This document shows, one piece after another, positions 51,721 through 64,000 of a DNA stretch of 64,000 nt (position 1 is the first letter of the stretch; every line of letters starts with the position of its first letter). Source of the stretch: Trochalopteron elliotii. Taxonomy: Eukaryota > Chordata > Aves > Passeriformes > Leiothrichidae. The stretch covers positions 3,171,607 through 3,235,606 of the forward strand of contig JANPWX010000028.1 in NCBI GenBank assembly GCA_024734555.1, given 5' to 3'. Under the pieces are notes generated by a model. That model saw only the letters and a program-made list of their open reading frames with translations. It was not told the origin of the DNA and made no database searches. Position numbers and translations under genes: made by a program.

Positions 51721-54700
51721 TACAGGTCATACTGACTTAAGATAATTCTTTGATAAATCTGTGTGGTGAGTGATGCAAACAGTACAGGATCTACCACAAG
51801 AAGAAAATTAAAAAGAGAAAGGGGGAAAGAGAAAACTGTTAAAGTACAAGAGGAAAGTAGAGCCCAGGAAACAGTAAGGTTGCAGACACACTTACTTTTT
51901 CCTGACTGCATCTGAACTGACTGAAAAGGTCACTTCCCAAAATTGCTTCTAGACTGCAGTTGCCTGGGATCATAACTGTCTACAGAACTGCACTTGTTCA
52001 CACATCAAAACCATCTCAGTTGAAATGAAGAGCACATTTGTGCCAGACTGAGCCATCCTAACCAAACACGTATACCAGTGTGATCAGAGACTGGTTAGAA
52101 GAGTTTAGCCACTTCTTCCATTTAAAAAAAATCAAAACCCCCCATGTCTAAATCTTAAACCTGTCCAGTAGTGTTAGTGGACTTAAATGTCTAATGTATC
52201 TAGCACAATGTTTGTACAAGCAGCTGTAACATGCTCAAGGAAGATTTCAAATATACAAAGCAGACCAAGTAAAGTCTCAGCTAGAATTACTTCTCTCCAA
52301 GCAGAATAATGTTATCAGGAAGTTATTATCAAATCAGCTCAGGATATCAACACAAATAATGCTGCCTGGAAAGACTGAATCATAGGGGAGATCACAGAGT
52401 TAAATGAAAGCCAGTAAAGAATATAAGATCTGACATGGAATATTAAATGGATATATTCCTGTTTATCAACACTTCATAGCACATTACCAAGACAACATGT
52501 AAAATGTTCTGATATTTATCAGTCTGGAAATTAGTAAGATATTTTTTCACTTAAAATTTCTCATCTTCCTTTAAAATGCTGCTGATGTGAATTCAGTCAC
52601 TGAGCTTGAAAGAGGATTTGATAGTTTGGTTATGATAAGCCCTTTTCTTCAAAATATTTTTGAAAATAATCCATCCAGAAGAAATACATAAAGCCCCCCT
52701 AAAAACTACACAGGCTTCTAAATTCAGTGTAATTTATAAGGTTTTTGTCTTTTCTGCTCTTTGGGACAAGAGTGTTATGGGAGCTTAGGATTCATGATTC
52801 TGCTTTTCTATTAATTCCTGCATCATGGGTGCATCCTGAAGTTAAAATTAATAAACCAGGAACAGGAACAGAACACCCCACTCTAAGTTACCCTGGGTAA
52901 AGAATGTAAAATCTAACCCTTAGTTATGTGCCTGCAGCCACCAAAACAGAGCTGAAAGGTCTTGCAAAAATAAAATAGGTAAGATCTTGGGATTGTTTCA
53001 TTTTAAAGGTGATCACTCAATTTCAGAATTTCTTCCTTCTCATTAACTACCAAACAGGTACAGCTAGCTCTCACTGTATGGGCTGCCTAACCAAGGCTGA
53101 AGACAAAAGGGAAGGTATTAGCAACAAGGTATTAGTGTGCAGCCTAGACACAGAACACGACAAAGCCTTTCAGCCATCAACGTTTTCCCTTGGTAAAAAT
53201 GAAACCCCTTAGTTTATTTCAAAATAGCCATAAGGGAACTTTGTGTGGAACAGGATCATTAACTTAGCAGAGAAATGATTTGAGTACAACCTGCCTCTAG
53301 TACCTTTTTCAACTTTACTAAAAACTAATGAGTGGAAAAACCAGAAAGTGTCAAAAATAATTCCAGTGAAATACATGACTAGCACATATTTCTTTAACTT
53401 ATTTGTTTCACTTACTGCCTTACGTAGTTTTAATACTACAGCACAAACAACGTTAAATAGATTTTCTTTCTCATTTGGAGCAAAAACTAGAAATGCCAAA
53501 CAGAATTCCAAAGTTTCAGTCTATTTACTTCGTACAGTTTGGGATGTCAATTTTGGTTTATACAATCATTAGGAAGAAAAAAGTGAAGCTGAGTATGCTG
53601 CTCAGGAGTACACATTAATGTCACACACTGGTGTTTCAACCATACCTTAGTGCAACAAGGAATTTGTTGTGGTATCCATGTGGAACAGGCTTCCTCTGTG
53701 CTTCTATTAGGTTCTAATATAGGAGTAGACTTTTGACAGCTCAAATAGTACAATCTGTTTTCTGAATAGTAGAACAAATTGCTGCAATAAGGAGCTACCA
53801 AAAAATCTATTACATTCTAATGGTGGTGGCCTAACATATAAAGTGTTGCATATTTTTTTTATAAATTCTATCTACCCAAAGAGCATTTTATATATATAAA
53901 AAGGGAGAAAAACAAAATCTCCTTTGAAATAGTTAGCTTGTTTGCCTTAAAAAGTGATAACTAACAAAAAATTAATATTGAATGGGACATTAGCAATCTA
54001 CATTCCCTAGTTATGAGGTGTTCCTTTTGTTTGTTTGTTTTGGACAAAAACACGTATGAAAAATGTGCAAATGATTCTTTATTTAGGAAGTAGACTATGC
54101 TTAGTTTTATAAAGAAGGCCTGTAGTGAATTACCTGCTAAGTGTCCAGATGCCTGCTCTGGTGATCCAAAAAATGTAGTAAACTACAAGATGAATCTTCC
54201 ATTTTTTCTTTTTCTGGCTCAAGATGTATTTCCTAATGTCTGGTTCAAAAGACAAAGCTCAGAATACACAATGGCCAAAAGTAACAACTTTCCAGAGGAA
54301 GACAGAATGAAGAGCTGTAAAGGTCAGAAATGACCCGGTATCTTCATCAGATGAAAAAAAGGTGTAGTATAGAAATGTGTTCATTGTCTTCTGTGGTTGT
54401 AAACCCTTCTTGTAAATTCTTTATGTCAAAAAGATAATAAAAATTAGGCTGACACAATTCTTTTTTGCATTCAGCAGAAACACAAAGCAAATGCTTCACT
54501 AAAGCAATGGAGCTCATTTATGTTACAAGAAAACAGATTAGGCTCTGTATTTGCCTTGTAATAGTACCTTTACTTTCAATGCTTTATCTTCTTTCAGAAC
54601 ATAGTAGTAATTTACAGGCGTTTAAACTTCTGTTGTTTTCTCCAGAGATTTTATTTCATAATATTCCTCTGACTGTACAAACTCAGCTGAATACAGCACT

Positions 54701-56029
54701 TCATAAGTACACTTATGAAATTCGTAGGTGTCATCATGGTGGGGTCAGGGGAGGTCAGCTACTCTGGAGGACAGAAATGAATTTCAATCTCCACAGGCAG
54801 GAAAGAAAGTCTTCAAAGAATATAACTAAATTAAGTAATTATAACTACAGAAAACAAAAAAACAAAAAAAACCAACCAACCAAAAAAAAAATCCCTATGC
54901 TTTGACAGAAGAAAACCAGAAACAGCAGCTAACAGAGAAAAGCAAGAAATCAGAGACATCTTGGAGGAATAACCAGCATCACGGCTAAAATCTGTAGTGT
55001 ACAGTTTCTCCTGTATGTGCCAAAGAAATTGTTAATGAATGCATGTGTGCTGCTTTTAAAACTGCATGTACTGAAGAGCTGAATTCTGTAAGGTGCCAGT
55101 ATTGGCACAGGTCACATAAATCACTGGCATTTATGAGAATAAGCACAGAAAAAAGACTTCCCTTTTAAATAACCCCAAAGAAAGATCTTGTCTTGGAAAT
55201 ATTTCTATTCCATGGGGGATGTTACTGGTTTGCAGAGAATATTTCCTTAAGTATAACTTGAAAGATTGTCTCAAACATGAACTCAAGCCTGGTAAGCAGG
55301 TGGTATGCAAACAGTGCTCTTCTCAAGGATGAGCCACTCTTTAGCATAACTATTTTAAGGGTGGGCATAACCCCTAAGAATTAAAGATGAATTTGAAATC
55401 AGCAAGTTTAGTGGAAACCATACTGAAAGAATGGCTTAATTAAAGCAAGGCTGTAAACTGACATTGTTTGTTCAATTAAAGAAGCAGGTGCAAACTAAGT
55501 GAATTTACTTATATGCAAAACAGGAAAAACTAGTAGATAAAGAAGGTGAAACAATTTACATAAGGGAGAGCTGATTTAATAAAGGCCTAAGTGAAGCAGA
55601 CCATCTGGATGAAGTTGCAGAAATTGTCGTAAATCAAGGCAATTAAGAACTGCAGAACAGGAAAAAAAAACCCTTACTGGCATGTGACAGACACGAAAAG
55701 CACAATCCAGGAAAGCTGGAAGTATATAGCTAAAGAAGCAAAAAATCAATAAAACTTCTTTGAGTTCTAAAGGGAAACATACATATATGGACAGCTGCTC
55801 AGGGAATGAAAACAAACACAACAAATGTCCTTTGCTTTTCCTGTATTTGTGCTTAGCATTATGAATAATTAAAAATACTTCAAAACTCACCCTTCTTTTC
55901 ATTGTTAAACTGAAATAGAGTAAACTGCTAATTTTAATGTAGTCCTCTGATTTTATCTGACTGCAGTTTTTAACTACTTCCCTCTCAAGCTGATCACTGA
56001 GACTTGCACTTCAGGAAGGACCAGTGGGA
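51721..56029. other. Intergenic, nothing recognised
   Basis: No exon or classifiable transposon. Low-complexity A-rich and accaacc sequence lies at 54850-54891. The open frames at 54465-54905 and elsewhere show no known domains. Confidence 0.5.
54850..54891. repeat. A-rich / (ACCA)n low complexity
   Basis: Runs of aaaac and aaaaaac pass into three accaacc-type units and then A10. Confidence 0.85.
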
Positions 56030-56770
56030 AGTGTCCAGCCTGGGAAGGAAGTCTCCTTTGCAGTGATACAGGTTGGGAGTGCCCGGCTGGAGAGCACCTC
56101 TGCAGCCAAAGCTCTGGGGGGCCCTGGTGGGCAGTGAGCTGATTGTGAGCCTGCAGGGGCCATGGCAGTTTTGGGCACCAAGGGCATCCTGGGCTGTGCC
56201 AGCAGGAGCACAGTTAAGGGAAGGGATTACCTCCCTCTAATCAGCACCCATTTATCTACAGCCATACTACTGCCCATTTGGGACCCCCAGTAAAAAGATG
56301 CTGATAAACTGAAGTGTATTCAGCACAGGGCTACTGAAACACCTGGAGCTCGAGCATTTGTGCCACCAGGAAGGTTAAGAGAGCTGGGCCTCATCAGCCT
56401 GGGAGAGAGATGGTTGCACAGGGGGGACCTAACAGCAGCCTCCAGTGCCTATGGGAAAGGTATCAAGAGAACAGATCCAGGCTCTGGATGGCAAAAAGCC
56501 TTAAGACACTGATCATACATGAAGTAACTGTATACCAGTTCAGACAGTACACAAGAAAACATTTTTTCACCATAAAGACAGTCAAGAAAAGAGCAGATTC
56601 AGGCTCCATCCTGGAGATTTTTCAATAACTGACTGAATACTGAAATAGCAACACACAACATTGATTTAACCAACATTGATTTGATCCCACAGCTAATGCT
56701 GATTGAAGCAGGAAGTTTGACTAGAGACCTTGAGGTCTCCTCCAACCCAAATTTTTCTATGATCCTGTGA
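56030..56770 (+). mobile_element. CR1 LINE fragment, about 0.74 kb, diverged
   Basis: Blocks match CR1 ORF2 to the 3' end in sense order: acaggttgggagtgcccggc, ctggagagcacctctgcagc, gggcatcctgggctgtgcca, gaagtgtattcagcacaggg, gagagctgggcctcatcagc, ctgggagagagatgg, ttttttcaccataaagacag, and finally ggtctcctccaacccaaatt with ttctatgatcctgtga. Stops and frameshifts occur in all frames, and some parts are deleted (for example the region around 56620-56700). It is old and non-functional. The left limit is approximate. Confidence 0.85.
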
Positions 56771-59700
56771 ACATCAACTAATGTTGCACCACAGTAAACT
56801 ACAAACTATATCAGACAGTAATGCACAGATAACTGAATGAAAAAAAATTATTACAGGATAAAAATAAGGTACAACTTCATTTTCACTGTTACCAACATAT
56901 ACAAGCAGTAACTTGTAAAATCAATAAACAGATTATGAAAAGATTCCAAACTAAGTTTACAAAAAGATTCTGAGGCAGTTCACTTCAAAATCCCACTGCT
57001 GCTATTTAGCAGGCATGCAAAACTCTTCAGGGAATAGAACAGCCAATGGAGCAGCACTAGAATAAAAATTTATTTTCTTTGTTTCATAATTTTTCTATTT
57101 TCATAAAACAAGACACTAAATTCTTTTTAAAACAGATAGAGATAGCATGAAAGTCCGTCAGCCAGAAAGCTATGAATGTGACAGAACAACAAATTATAAA
57201 ACCATAAACTGCTATTAGACTACTAATAAATAATTGCTAATTCAACCATATAAATATATAATTTAACTGTGTGTGCTTATATATAGATATATTTGCTTTT
57301 ATAAGGCTGAACAAGTTGCATTTGAGGAACAATAGCATTTTGCTGACATCTAAAGTACATGTATTTACAAAAAAAGAGATGTGCAACACAAAAGAAGTAT
57401 CCTTGAACTGTTCATTTTAAAACTGTAAGGGTAAACCACGTAAAACACTCCAGAGAACAATGACAGGTCAAACCAAATTATTTTCAGTGTTTCCCATTTA
57501 AGTCTGTGAGATGTTATGCTCAGCACATCGGACCTTGAGATGGCTCTTTCGAGACATCCAGTAGTTTACACTCAGCAAAGAGCAATTTCTCTGGATTTGG
57601 TATTCCTCTCTGGAGGCCAGACAGGTAAAACTTGGACATGGTCATACCTACTTAGTAAGTACTTGAAGACATAGTTTAAACCTGCAGCGGGCTTCATGTA
57701 ACCTGCTTGCAAATCCTCCAGGGACTGTCTCAGCCATCCTGGTAATTTCAAAACTAAAGACAGTGGTGTTTACTCAAATTACATCTGATAGTCATTGGAT
57801 AAGAACAGAAATTGTCTGAAGAGCAGGGATTTAAACCTAGGATTCCCTCCTCTAAAACATATAAGGTATCACAAATGTGGGGTTTAGTTTTCAGACTAAG
57901 ACACCTAAATGCATGTTTGTGGTGGTGAGTTACACACCTAAGCTCATGCTATCACAACTGGTTGGTTGTCTAAGCAGCCACATTTAAGTGACAGTGCCAC
58001 TAAAGATGCTTCAGGGTATCAGAGGCATCTACATGAAGAGAGAAAATGTGACACAAGACTTGGAGAAGATCTGAAGTCCTTTGGGGTAGCAGCTAGACAC
58101 CCAGGCCAAAACAGTTGGTTACTTTGCAAGTGTTTCACAGATAGATGTCTCAAACACATGGAGACGTCCAAATGTACAAGTCTACCTTCGTGCATTTTCA
58201 TCTGGAGCCAAGTCCCCTCTTAGTGAAAAATCCTTGAGAAACAAGAGACAGCAATCTAGTAAGCATTCTGATTGCAGGGGTTACTGCCCCACCAAAGCTG
58301 AGGTGTTCATTAATGTGGTTCACTGCCCTATTTCATCTGCACTAAGTAGACAAGGAGAGCCCACCTGACCAGTTAATAGCACTTTTGCTGAGGCGAGTGT
58401 GAGCCTAGATTGCTGCAATGGCATTGCAAGGGGAACTCTCACTCTGCCTCAACACTTTCAAAGCTGCACAACTGCTCCAAATCCCTGTCAGAGCATAAGT
58501 GCCATGTAGTTGTGCCATCTCTGGATACAAAACCTTGTCTTTCTGAAAAATACTGTTTAAAAAATTATGTCTCCAAGTGAGCAGTTACTTCAAAATTCAC
58601 CAAGGATTGATATATTTCCTGAAATAGCCACTGCTTTTCCAGTGGCCTAGAGAGCTTACTGGTGAGAAAGTGTTAAGATCTGCAAAAAAGAAAATATGTG
58701 TCCCTTTTTGCCTGAGTTACTTTACTAACAACAAAAATACTTTTTGCCAATTGATGAGCAAATATGATGTGCAATCAATCTAGGTTTGAAATTTTCTTTT
58801 GAATAACAGGCTTGAAACAATACACATTTTGCCATTATATAGATGCCAGTATCCTTCTGTGTTTTGTGTCTTTTGCTTACATACTATATTCAAATGAAGC
58901 TTTTTCTTAAAAATTAAAATTATTATAATTATGAAAATTATATCAATTAGATAATTGTTCATTTTATTTATTCCTTTCCTTTCTGTTTTTGCAATCATGC
59001 TTTCAGCGCTGTGGAAGAAGAAGGAAGAATTGATCCTCCACCAGAATGAAACAAACGAACAAGTAAAGCAGCAACAAAAAGGGGACAGTAGTTCCTGAGT
59101 GGCTACCAAACTTACACACTGATTTATTTTCTTTAGTTTGGCTAAAGGTATCTGATTTTCTCATGTGACTAGTAAGGAATGCTTGCTTTGCAAATCAAAC
59201 ATTTCTGTTGGAAGAAAGTTAGCTAGAAGAAAGCATTAAACAAATGTTACCTTATGACATATCAAATAGGAAGTTTAAGAAACAGAACAGGGGCCAGCGT
59301 CTTAACTAAGAAACACTCTCTGGGGAGCCAATTCACCATCAAAGTAACCTGCTTTCTAAATATCAATGTATTCTACATATATATAAAGCAAAGGTTTATT
59401 AAAAAATAAATGCATTCAAATTGATAAGATGGTGATGTTTCAGAGAATTTTCCTGACACAAAAATTGAAGGGGAAGGACAAGGACTAATGCTCAAAACAT
59501 TTTGCATTTATAGCGAATGTGGACTTCTAGAAGACATAATAAAACTAAAATGTTTTTTATCTAATAGAAAAAAGAGCAATTGATCATAATAGTTATCCTC
59601 TAGGTTTATCAAAGTCTGTGGTTTAGTTAAGATATTGTTAACCTCACACTTTAAAGACTTTTTAAGATAATTTCTGTTAAATTATGTTACTTTAATTATT

Positions 59701-60230
59701 ATTATATTATTGCTATAATTATATATATTATTACTATGAATATAATACCACCACATAGAAAAAAAGTCCCATTAAGTATCAGATAATATGTAAAAATACC
59801 AAAGGGGATTTTATCAATATTCATTAATTTTGAACAGAAAGGTTTAAAGTAACTATTAAATGAGTTACACTTCTTCAGATTAGATCTCTGAAATCATTAC
59901 TCAACTCAGAGTGAATCAGGCCTATTTTATCTAAACTTGTGCATACACAGGTAAAGCCAAGCAATATACAATGAATGTGAGAAAGTTGTGAAACTGAGCA
60001 CCAGGTTTTATTTTGCTCAAGTAATGACTCAATTGATTATCAGTAATGAAGACTGTCCTGTAAGAATTTCTACTGAGAAGTTACCAAGTTTAAAATAAAC
60101 ATTTTTATTTCAGCCAACAAGACACTGTCTCTAAATCATGGAGAAGCTATACAACTCTTAAAGGACAGGAATTAGTCTCCTAACTTGGAAGCTCTACACA
60201 CGGATTATGACTGTACCTTTAAAATTCATA
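56771..60230. other. Intergenic, downstream of MEI4
   Basis: AT-rich, gene-free in the sense that no known exon is found. About 57250-57300 and 59690-59750 are A/T low complexity. A possible terminal exon on the plus strand lies at 59007-59098. About 57880-58240 has a moderately GC-rich stretch of unknown nature, perhaps an old repeat. Confidence 0.45.
59007..59098 (+). other. Exon-like segment, unassigned
   Basis: A pyrimidine-rich acceptor (cctttcctttctgtttttgc, then atcatgctttcag ending 59006) precedes 29 open codons that end in TGA at 59096-59098. The encoded peptide is highly charged and Gln-rich (LWKKKEELILHQNE...KQQQKGDSSS). I recognise no protein family in it, and no upstream exon or poly(A) signal has been tied to it. 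Splice-like sites with a short open frame occur by chance, so this is only a candidate. Confidence 0.15.
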
Positions 60231-60233
60231 GTG

Positions 60234-60331
60234 TTTATTTTAAACAGCACCTGAAAAAACTTTCTTTGTTCCATTTTCACTATGTGCACAAACACCAACA
60301 CACTTTTCTATTATAAGAAACATCATTTATT
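60234..60331 (-). promoter_or_regulatory. Candidate MEI4 poly(A) signals
   Basis: On the minus strand, AATAAA hexamers lie at 60326-60331 and 60234-60239, about 173 and 265 nt after the MEI4 stop codon; another is at 60103-60108. The first would give a 3' UTR of roughly 200 nt. Which one is used cannot be told from sequence. Confidence 0.5.
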
Positions 60332-60503
60332 GAAAATGGCACCTGGATTATTACATTTTTTCTATATTCAGAATTGGAAATAAATTGCATTATCTCTGAA
60401 ACTGCTGTATAGAATAGTAGTTTAAAGTAAATGTTTTCCAATAAGGATAATATCCCTGTCTGGCTCGAAAATTTTCCAATGCAATCCCACAACAAATGCA
60501 CAG

Positions 60504-60776
60504 TTAAAAAGCAGGCTGCTTGTTTTCATCAATTTGCATTTGACCTGAGTTCAAAAGAACACTCACTCTCCACAAATATAAAGAAAACAAAGGGAATTCA
60601 TCTGAGAGATGAAGAATAATTTGATCAAGGTTCTTCAGAAATTTAGCTTTTTCTTCTCCTCCACAGTCTGAGCTTGAAATGTTACTTTCTTCTGTCTCAT
60701 TTTGAAGAAGTTGTTCCAGAATCATGCACAAAAAAAAAATATTCTCATACTGGGTGATGTCATACACAGACTGGAC
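60504..60776 (-). CDS. MEI4: MEI4, last coding exon (partial gene)
   Basis: MEI4 works with REC114 and IHO1 on meiotic chromosome axes and is needed for SPO11-dependent DNA double-strand breaks. This exon encodes about 90 residues and ends at TAA (60504-60506). Recognisable parts, compared with mammalian MEI4 from memory, are TQYENIFFLCMILEQLLQ near its start, an acidic Ser/Asn/Glu linker (ETEESNISSSDCGGEE), and a C-terminal helix with LSDEFPLFSLYLWRV. The acceptor is ttttctttattcccag ending at 60777, and the frame is open across the whole exon. The protein ends in a short polar tail (QMQIDENKQPAF) that I believe differs from mammals. The 3' UTR runs left, with AATAAA at 60326-60331. Upstream exons were sought in 60777-64000 and not found; MEI4 has long introns in other vertebrates, so they are probably outside the window. 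No in-frame lesion is seen, so the gene looks functional. Confidence 0.88.
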   Translation of the reverse strand, partial: VQSVYDITQYENIFFLCMILEQLLQNETEESNISSSDCGGEEKAKFLKNLDQIILHLSDEFPLFSLYLWRVSVLLNSGQMQIDENKQPAF

Positions 60777-63700
60777 CTGGGAATAAAGAAAAATCAGTAC
60801 ATAAGTAGAGTGTGAAAACATTTCTGCAGCCGAACTTCTCAGATGAGTTTAAGGAATACTGTTAAAATTTGCAGTATTATTTATATAATCAGGACACCTA
60901 TACAGTCAGTATAATTACTTCTAAAAAATGTTTTCCTTTTTGTGGTAACAGTCAAACAACTAACACTACATCACACCACCAAGTGTGATGAAAAGTCAAC
61001 ATAACCTCCTCTTCACGAGAGAGTTTGCTTTACCTAATTATCCACAGGCTGTGATATACCACAGTGATGTATAGAAAAACAACTACAATAACAGCTTTGT
61101 TTGGTTTGGGCATATAATTAGAATTAGTGGATTTCTGTTTTCTGAGAAATAAAATAACAAGCAAAAAAGAATTTTTTACTCCTAAATATAGACACTCATC
61201 TATTCAAGTGACACATCCAGAAAGCAAATAGAAAGTCAAATTTTCAATCTCAATAGAAAAGGCACAAGCCAGTTCTGAGCAACTGAAAGTGGAGTATTCA
61301 GCTTGTCAAATAAGCTGGAACAAGGACACTGACTGAGGTAAAAAAATTTTATAAGTCTTACAGCTTTATCCAATATAAATTTACCTGTCCTGTATTTAGA
61401 AACTGGAATTTTATATGGAAGCTTTCTGTACATAGGAAATAACTGGTAAGGTATAAACTTAAACCCTGGAGAACTGTCTCTTCAGAATGAAATTCTGAGT
61501 CCTTAACAGCAAAATCTATCAATAATATGAGATGATCTTCTGAAAAAGGCTGCAATTGCAGTAGGTAGATGATCAGAACTGAAAGGTAAAATCATAGCTG
61601 CTAGAAAATTAATTATATATTTTAGAAAAAGGACCAATAGCTCTAGCAAATTTAAAAACCGGTTTAGACCTGTGGTACAAAGCCAGATGGGTCAAGGCTT
61701 CAACATGGGTCTATGAAAACACATCAAATACTTTTACTCAGTCTAGATTACATACTGCAAGAATTCCCAAAGAAATCTATTATACAATCATCAGTTTTAC
61801 AAAAAATGTAAAGTATTTTTGATTCCACTAGAATTGAAGAAAAAGACAGCACTTTACCTTCTCCAGCTAAAACTGAGGAAGATGTTGACTCAGAATTTGA
61901 TCACTTTGCTTTCTAAGATAGCAGTTATTAAATCTAAAATCTGTGTTCAAGCACCCTGTGGTAATGGTTTTCAGGTAGCCTCCCACCTCAGAGATAAAAT
62001 TAAGACACCACAGCCATCCTATTGCAAAGCCTCAATGCAGCAAAATAATTTTTCTGAGTTTTCTAGAAATCTTGAAAATTAGGTTTGTTACTACAACACA
62101 TTATCCCTAGCCTTGCATACTCCTGTTCTGTCTCTGGAACCTGGTAAGAAAAATATCCAGTTTAGAAGCTGTTGCCAAGAATTCAGTATTGACATTCTTA
62201 TCAGAAAAGACAGCAAAAAATGAAAAAGTATTACATTATTTAATAAAAGCATATCAAGTATTTGCATATTTCTAAAGTTTAGTTAAATCTAACTGCCTAA
62301 TTTGGGAAAATGTCCTTCCAAATCAGAGGCAATAAGACAGTCCGTTTCTTCAAATATCAAACATCCAATTCTAGGACAATCATGCCCATACACTGATTGT
62401 TTTGACTGCTAACTAATAGCGGGGAGCTAAATATATTTACTTTGATTATTAAACTAAATTACAGCTTTCAAAATTGTGAAAGTAAGCTTTACTGAATTTC
62501 AAGGAAATAGATGATTCTAAAGCCCTACAAAGTCTGCTCCTAAGACTTTTAGTGTAGGGGTCATATGACCAAACACAGGCGTCAACAAGCTGAGATAGTT
62601 ATCCCCTTGTTCCTGACTCAGCTGACGGAGGGAAGCAAGGGGTGGCACAGAGCTGTCTGAGTGTAGATGTCTACTGCCATTTCACATGCCTCAGGGTAGC
62701 AGCTGTAAGCCAGGAGGAATACCTTAGGTGTGCTATTAGATGTCTGAGTTTTTGCAACTGAGTAGCTCCCAGGGTCCTTCAGCATGCAATTCATCCCACT
62801 GCAAACTAGAACCACAGATATACCATGTCCTGGAACTCTTCACAGTGATAAAGCGTGACTGTACCCAGAAAAAAATGACTATGTAGAAACATAAATGGAA
62901 GTTCTATACTCTTAGTTCCTGTAATCTGGAAATCAGATGTACAACATTACAAGCAAAAAAATCTTTCTTTGACTCTCAAGTATTGGCCTTGAAAATTCAC
63001 TCCTTTTACAAGAGTAATCAATACAAAATGTTTTAGAAAGGCAAATTATGTTACTTCACTTACTCCCGTAACCTCAGGCTGTTCCATGCAGTTAATTGTG
63101 TTACTTTCAGTGGGTTTAAAAGGTGCAACTAATTGCAGCTTAGTAAACTATCTGATTATGGATAATAGAATCCACAAGTTAACTAATTAACTTCTTCTAC
63201 AAATACTACTGCATTAAAGGAAAATTGCTTTAATCACACAGAACTGACATTGAAAAGAAAGAGTAAGTATGATGGCAAGGAGAAAGTATTTTTTGAGATA
63301 ATTATTTTTCTGGAGACAAATGCACTTTGAAATACTGCATTATATAACTGAGGGGGGGAAATATCAGTCTAGAACATTTTCTGGCTCAAGGCTTATTATT
63401 AACCTTTCCAATCCATTCATTAATCTGAACAAAATGTGTCTCTGTTTCTTTTGTTAGATGTCTTCTGTAGCACTGACTGATGCAATTACTACCAATACAA
63501 ATGTATGCCACGTAATTAAGGGATGCCTTTATTGTTCCCTAATAGTGCAGTCAGATAAAAGGCCTATTAATCTTGCCCACCAATGTGTGTGAGTGGGTAA
63601 CTGTGCATGTATGTGTGCACACCAGAAAGTTCAGAGGGTGTGTCTATAAAGCAAGCCTTATATATATATATATATATGCTGCTATTCCAAAATACATTAA

Positions 63701-64000
63701 TACCAACTTTAATAACTTTAACACTAACTCTGTTTTTCAGAATCAATTTTAACGTAATCACTCTTACAAAACAGACAGGTAAGCAATATGGATTTTGGAC
63801 ACTATACTATATGAGATCAGTCCTCATCAATTTTTGTCTCACAAGTACTTGGAAATGTGTTTTGCAGCAGTAATAGGCATTTTTCATGTACCTTAGTTTT
63901 AAATCTAACTTTTGAAAATATTTGCTTATTATGATTTCTCAATACAAATAAACTTGTTAAATAATTTAAAAATATTATTTATATGCAATTGAGCTTTACA
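60777..64000 (-). other. MEI4 intron (inferred)
   Basis: Because the gene is transcribed leftward, this DNA should be the last intron, or part of it. No second MEI4 exon was identified in any minus-strand frame; frames at 61236-61433, 61358-61555 and 62618-62815 do not resemble the protein. It contains an (AT)n run at 63659-63677 and otherwise AT-rich unique DNA. Confidence 0.55.
63659..63677. repeat. (TA)n microsatellite
   Basis: About nine uninterrupted dinucleotide units within the inferred MEI4 intron. Confidence 0.95.

Noticed and set aside
61236..61555. Minus-strand frames of 65 codons as further MEI4 exons
   Set aside because: The translations do not resemble the MEI4 region expected just upstream of the last exon, and no suitable donor and acceptor pair was seen.

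Overview
The window looks like bird nuclear DNA: AT-rich, gene-poor, with many CR1 LINE copies on both strands, several LTRs of endogenous retroviruses, and no mammalian L1 or Alu. One CR1 copy (49.3-49.8 kb) and two of the LTRs match, from memory, families common in neoavian and passerine genomes, so a passerine or other neoavian bird is the best guess. There are no prokaryotic features.

Only one protein-coding segment is convincing: the last coding exon of the meiotic recombination gene MEI4, on the minus strand at 60504-60776. It has an acceptor site, a stop codon and poly(A) signals downstream. Its upstream exons are not visible in the remaining 3.2 kb and are presumably beyond the right edge. 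Everything left of about 60 kb is therefore probably the intergenic desert downstream of MEI4 (from memory, towards IRAK1BP1 in amniotes).

Layout. 1-4937: unique, nothing recognised. 4938-6246: a minus-strand LTR with a second, plus-strand LTR nested in it; the inner one has a perfect 5-bp target duplication and contains a 400-base assembly gap. 6247-11814: mostly unique. 11815 to about 12385: an older minus-strand LTR related to the outer one. 15.2-15.5, 22.6-22.8, 29.4-30.5 and 49.3-49.8 kb: minus-strand CR1 pieces. 25.6-25.8, 38.5-38.7, 42.3, 46.8-47.1 and 56.0-56.8 kb: plus-strand CR1 pieces. 39313-39944: a CpG-rich, apparently young plus-strand solo LTR. About 51525-51720: an old SINE-like fossil with a 5S rRNA-derived promoter region. 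60.2-60.8 kb: the MEI4 3' end.

The remaining DNA holds simple repeats, two short tandem duplications in unique sequence, one within a CR1 copy, an AT-rich hairpin, and some exon-like or enhancer-like stretches that the sequence alone cannot prove. I found no previously undescribed gene system. The most informative items are the nested LTRs, the 5S-type SINE fossil, the isolated MEI4 exon and two unassigned exon-like segments (9071-9334 and 59007-59098).
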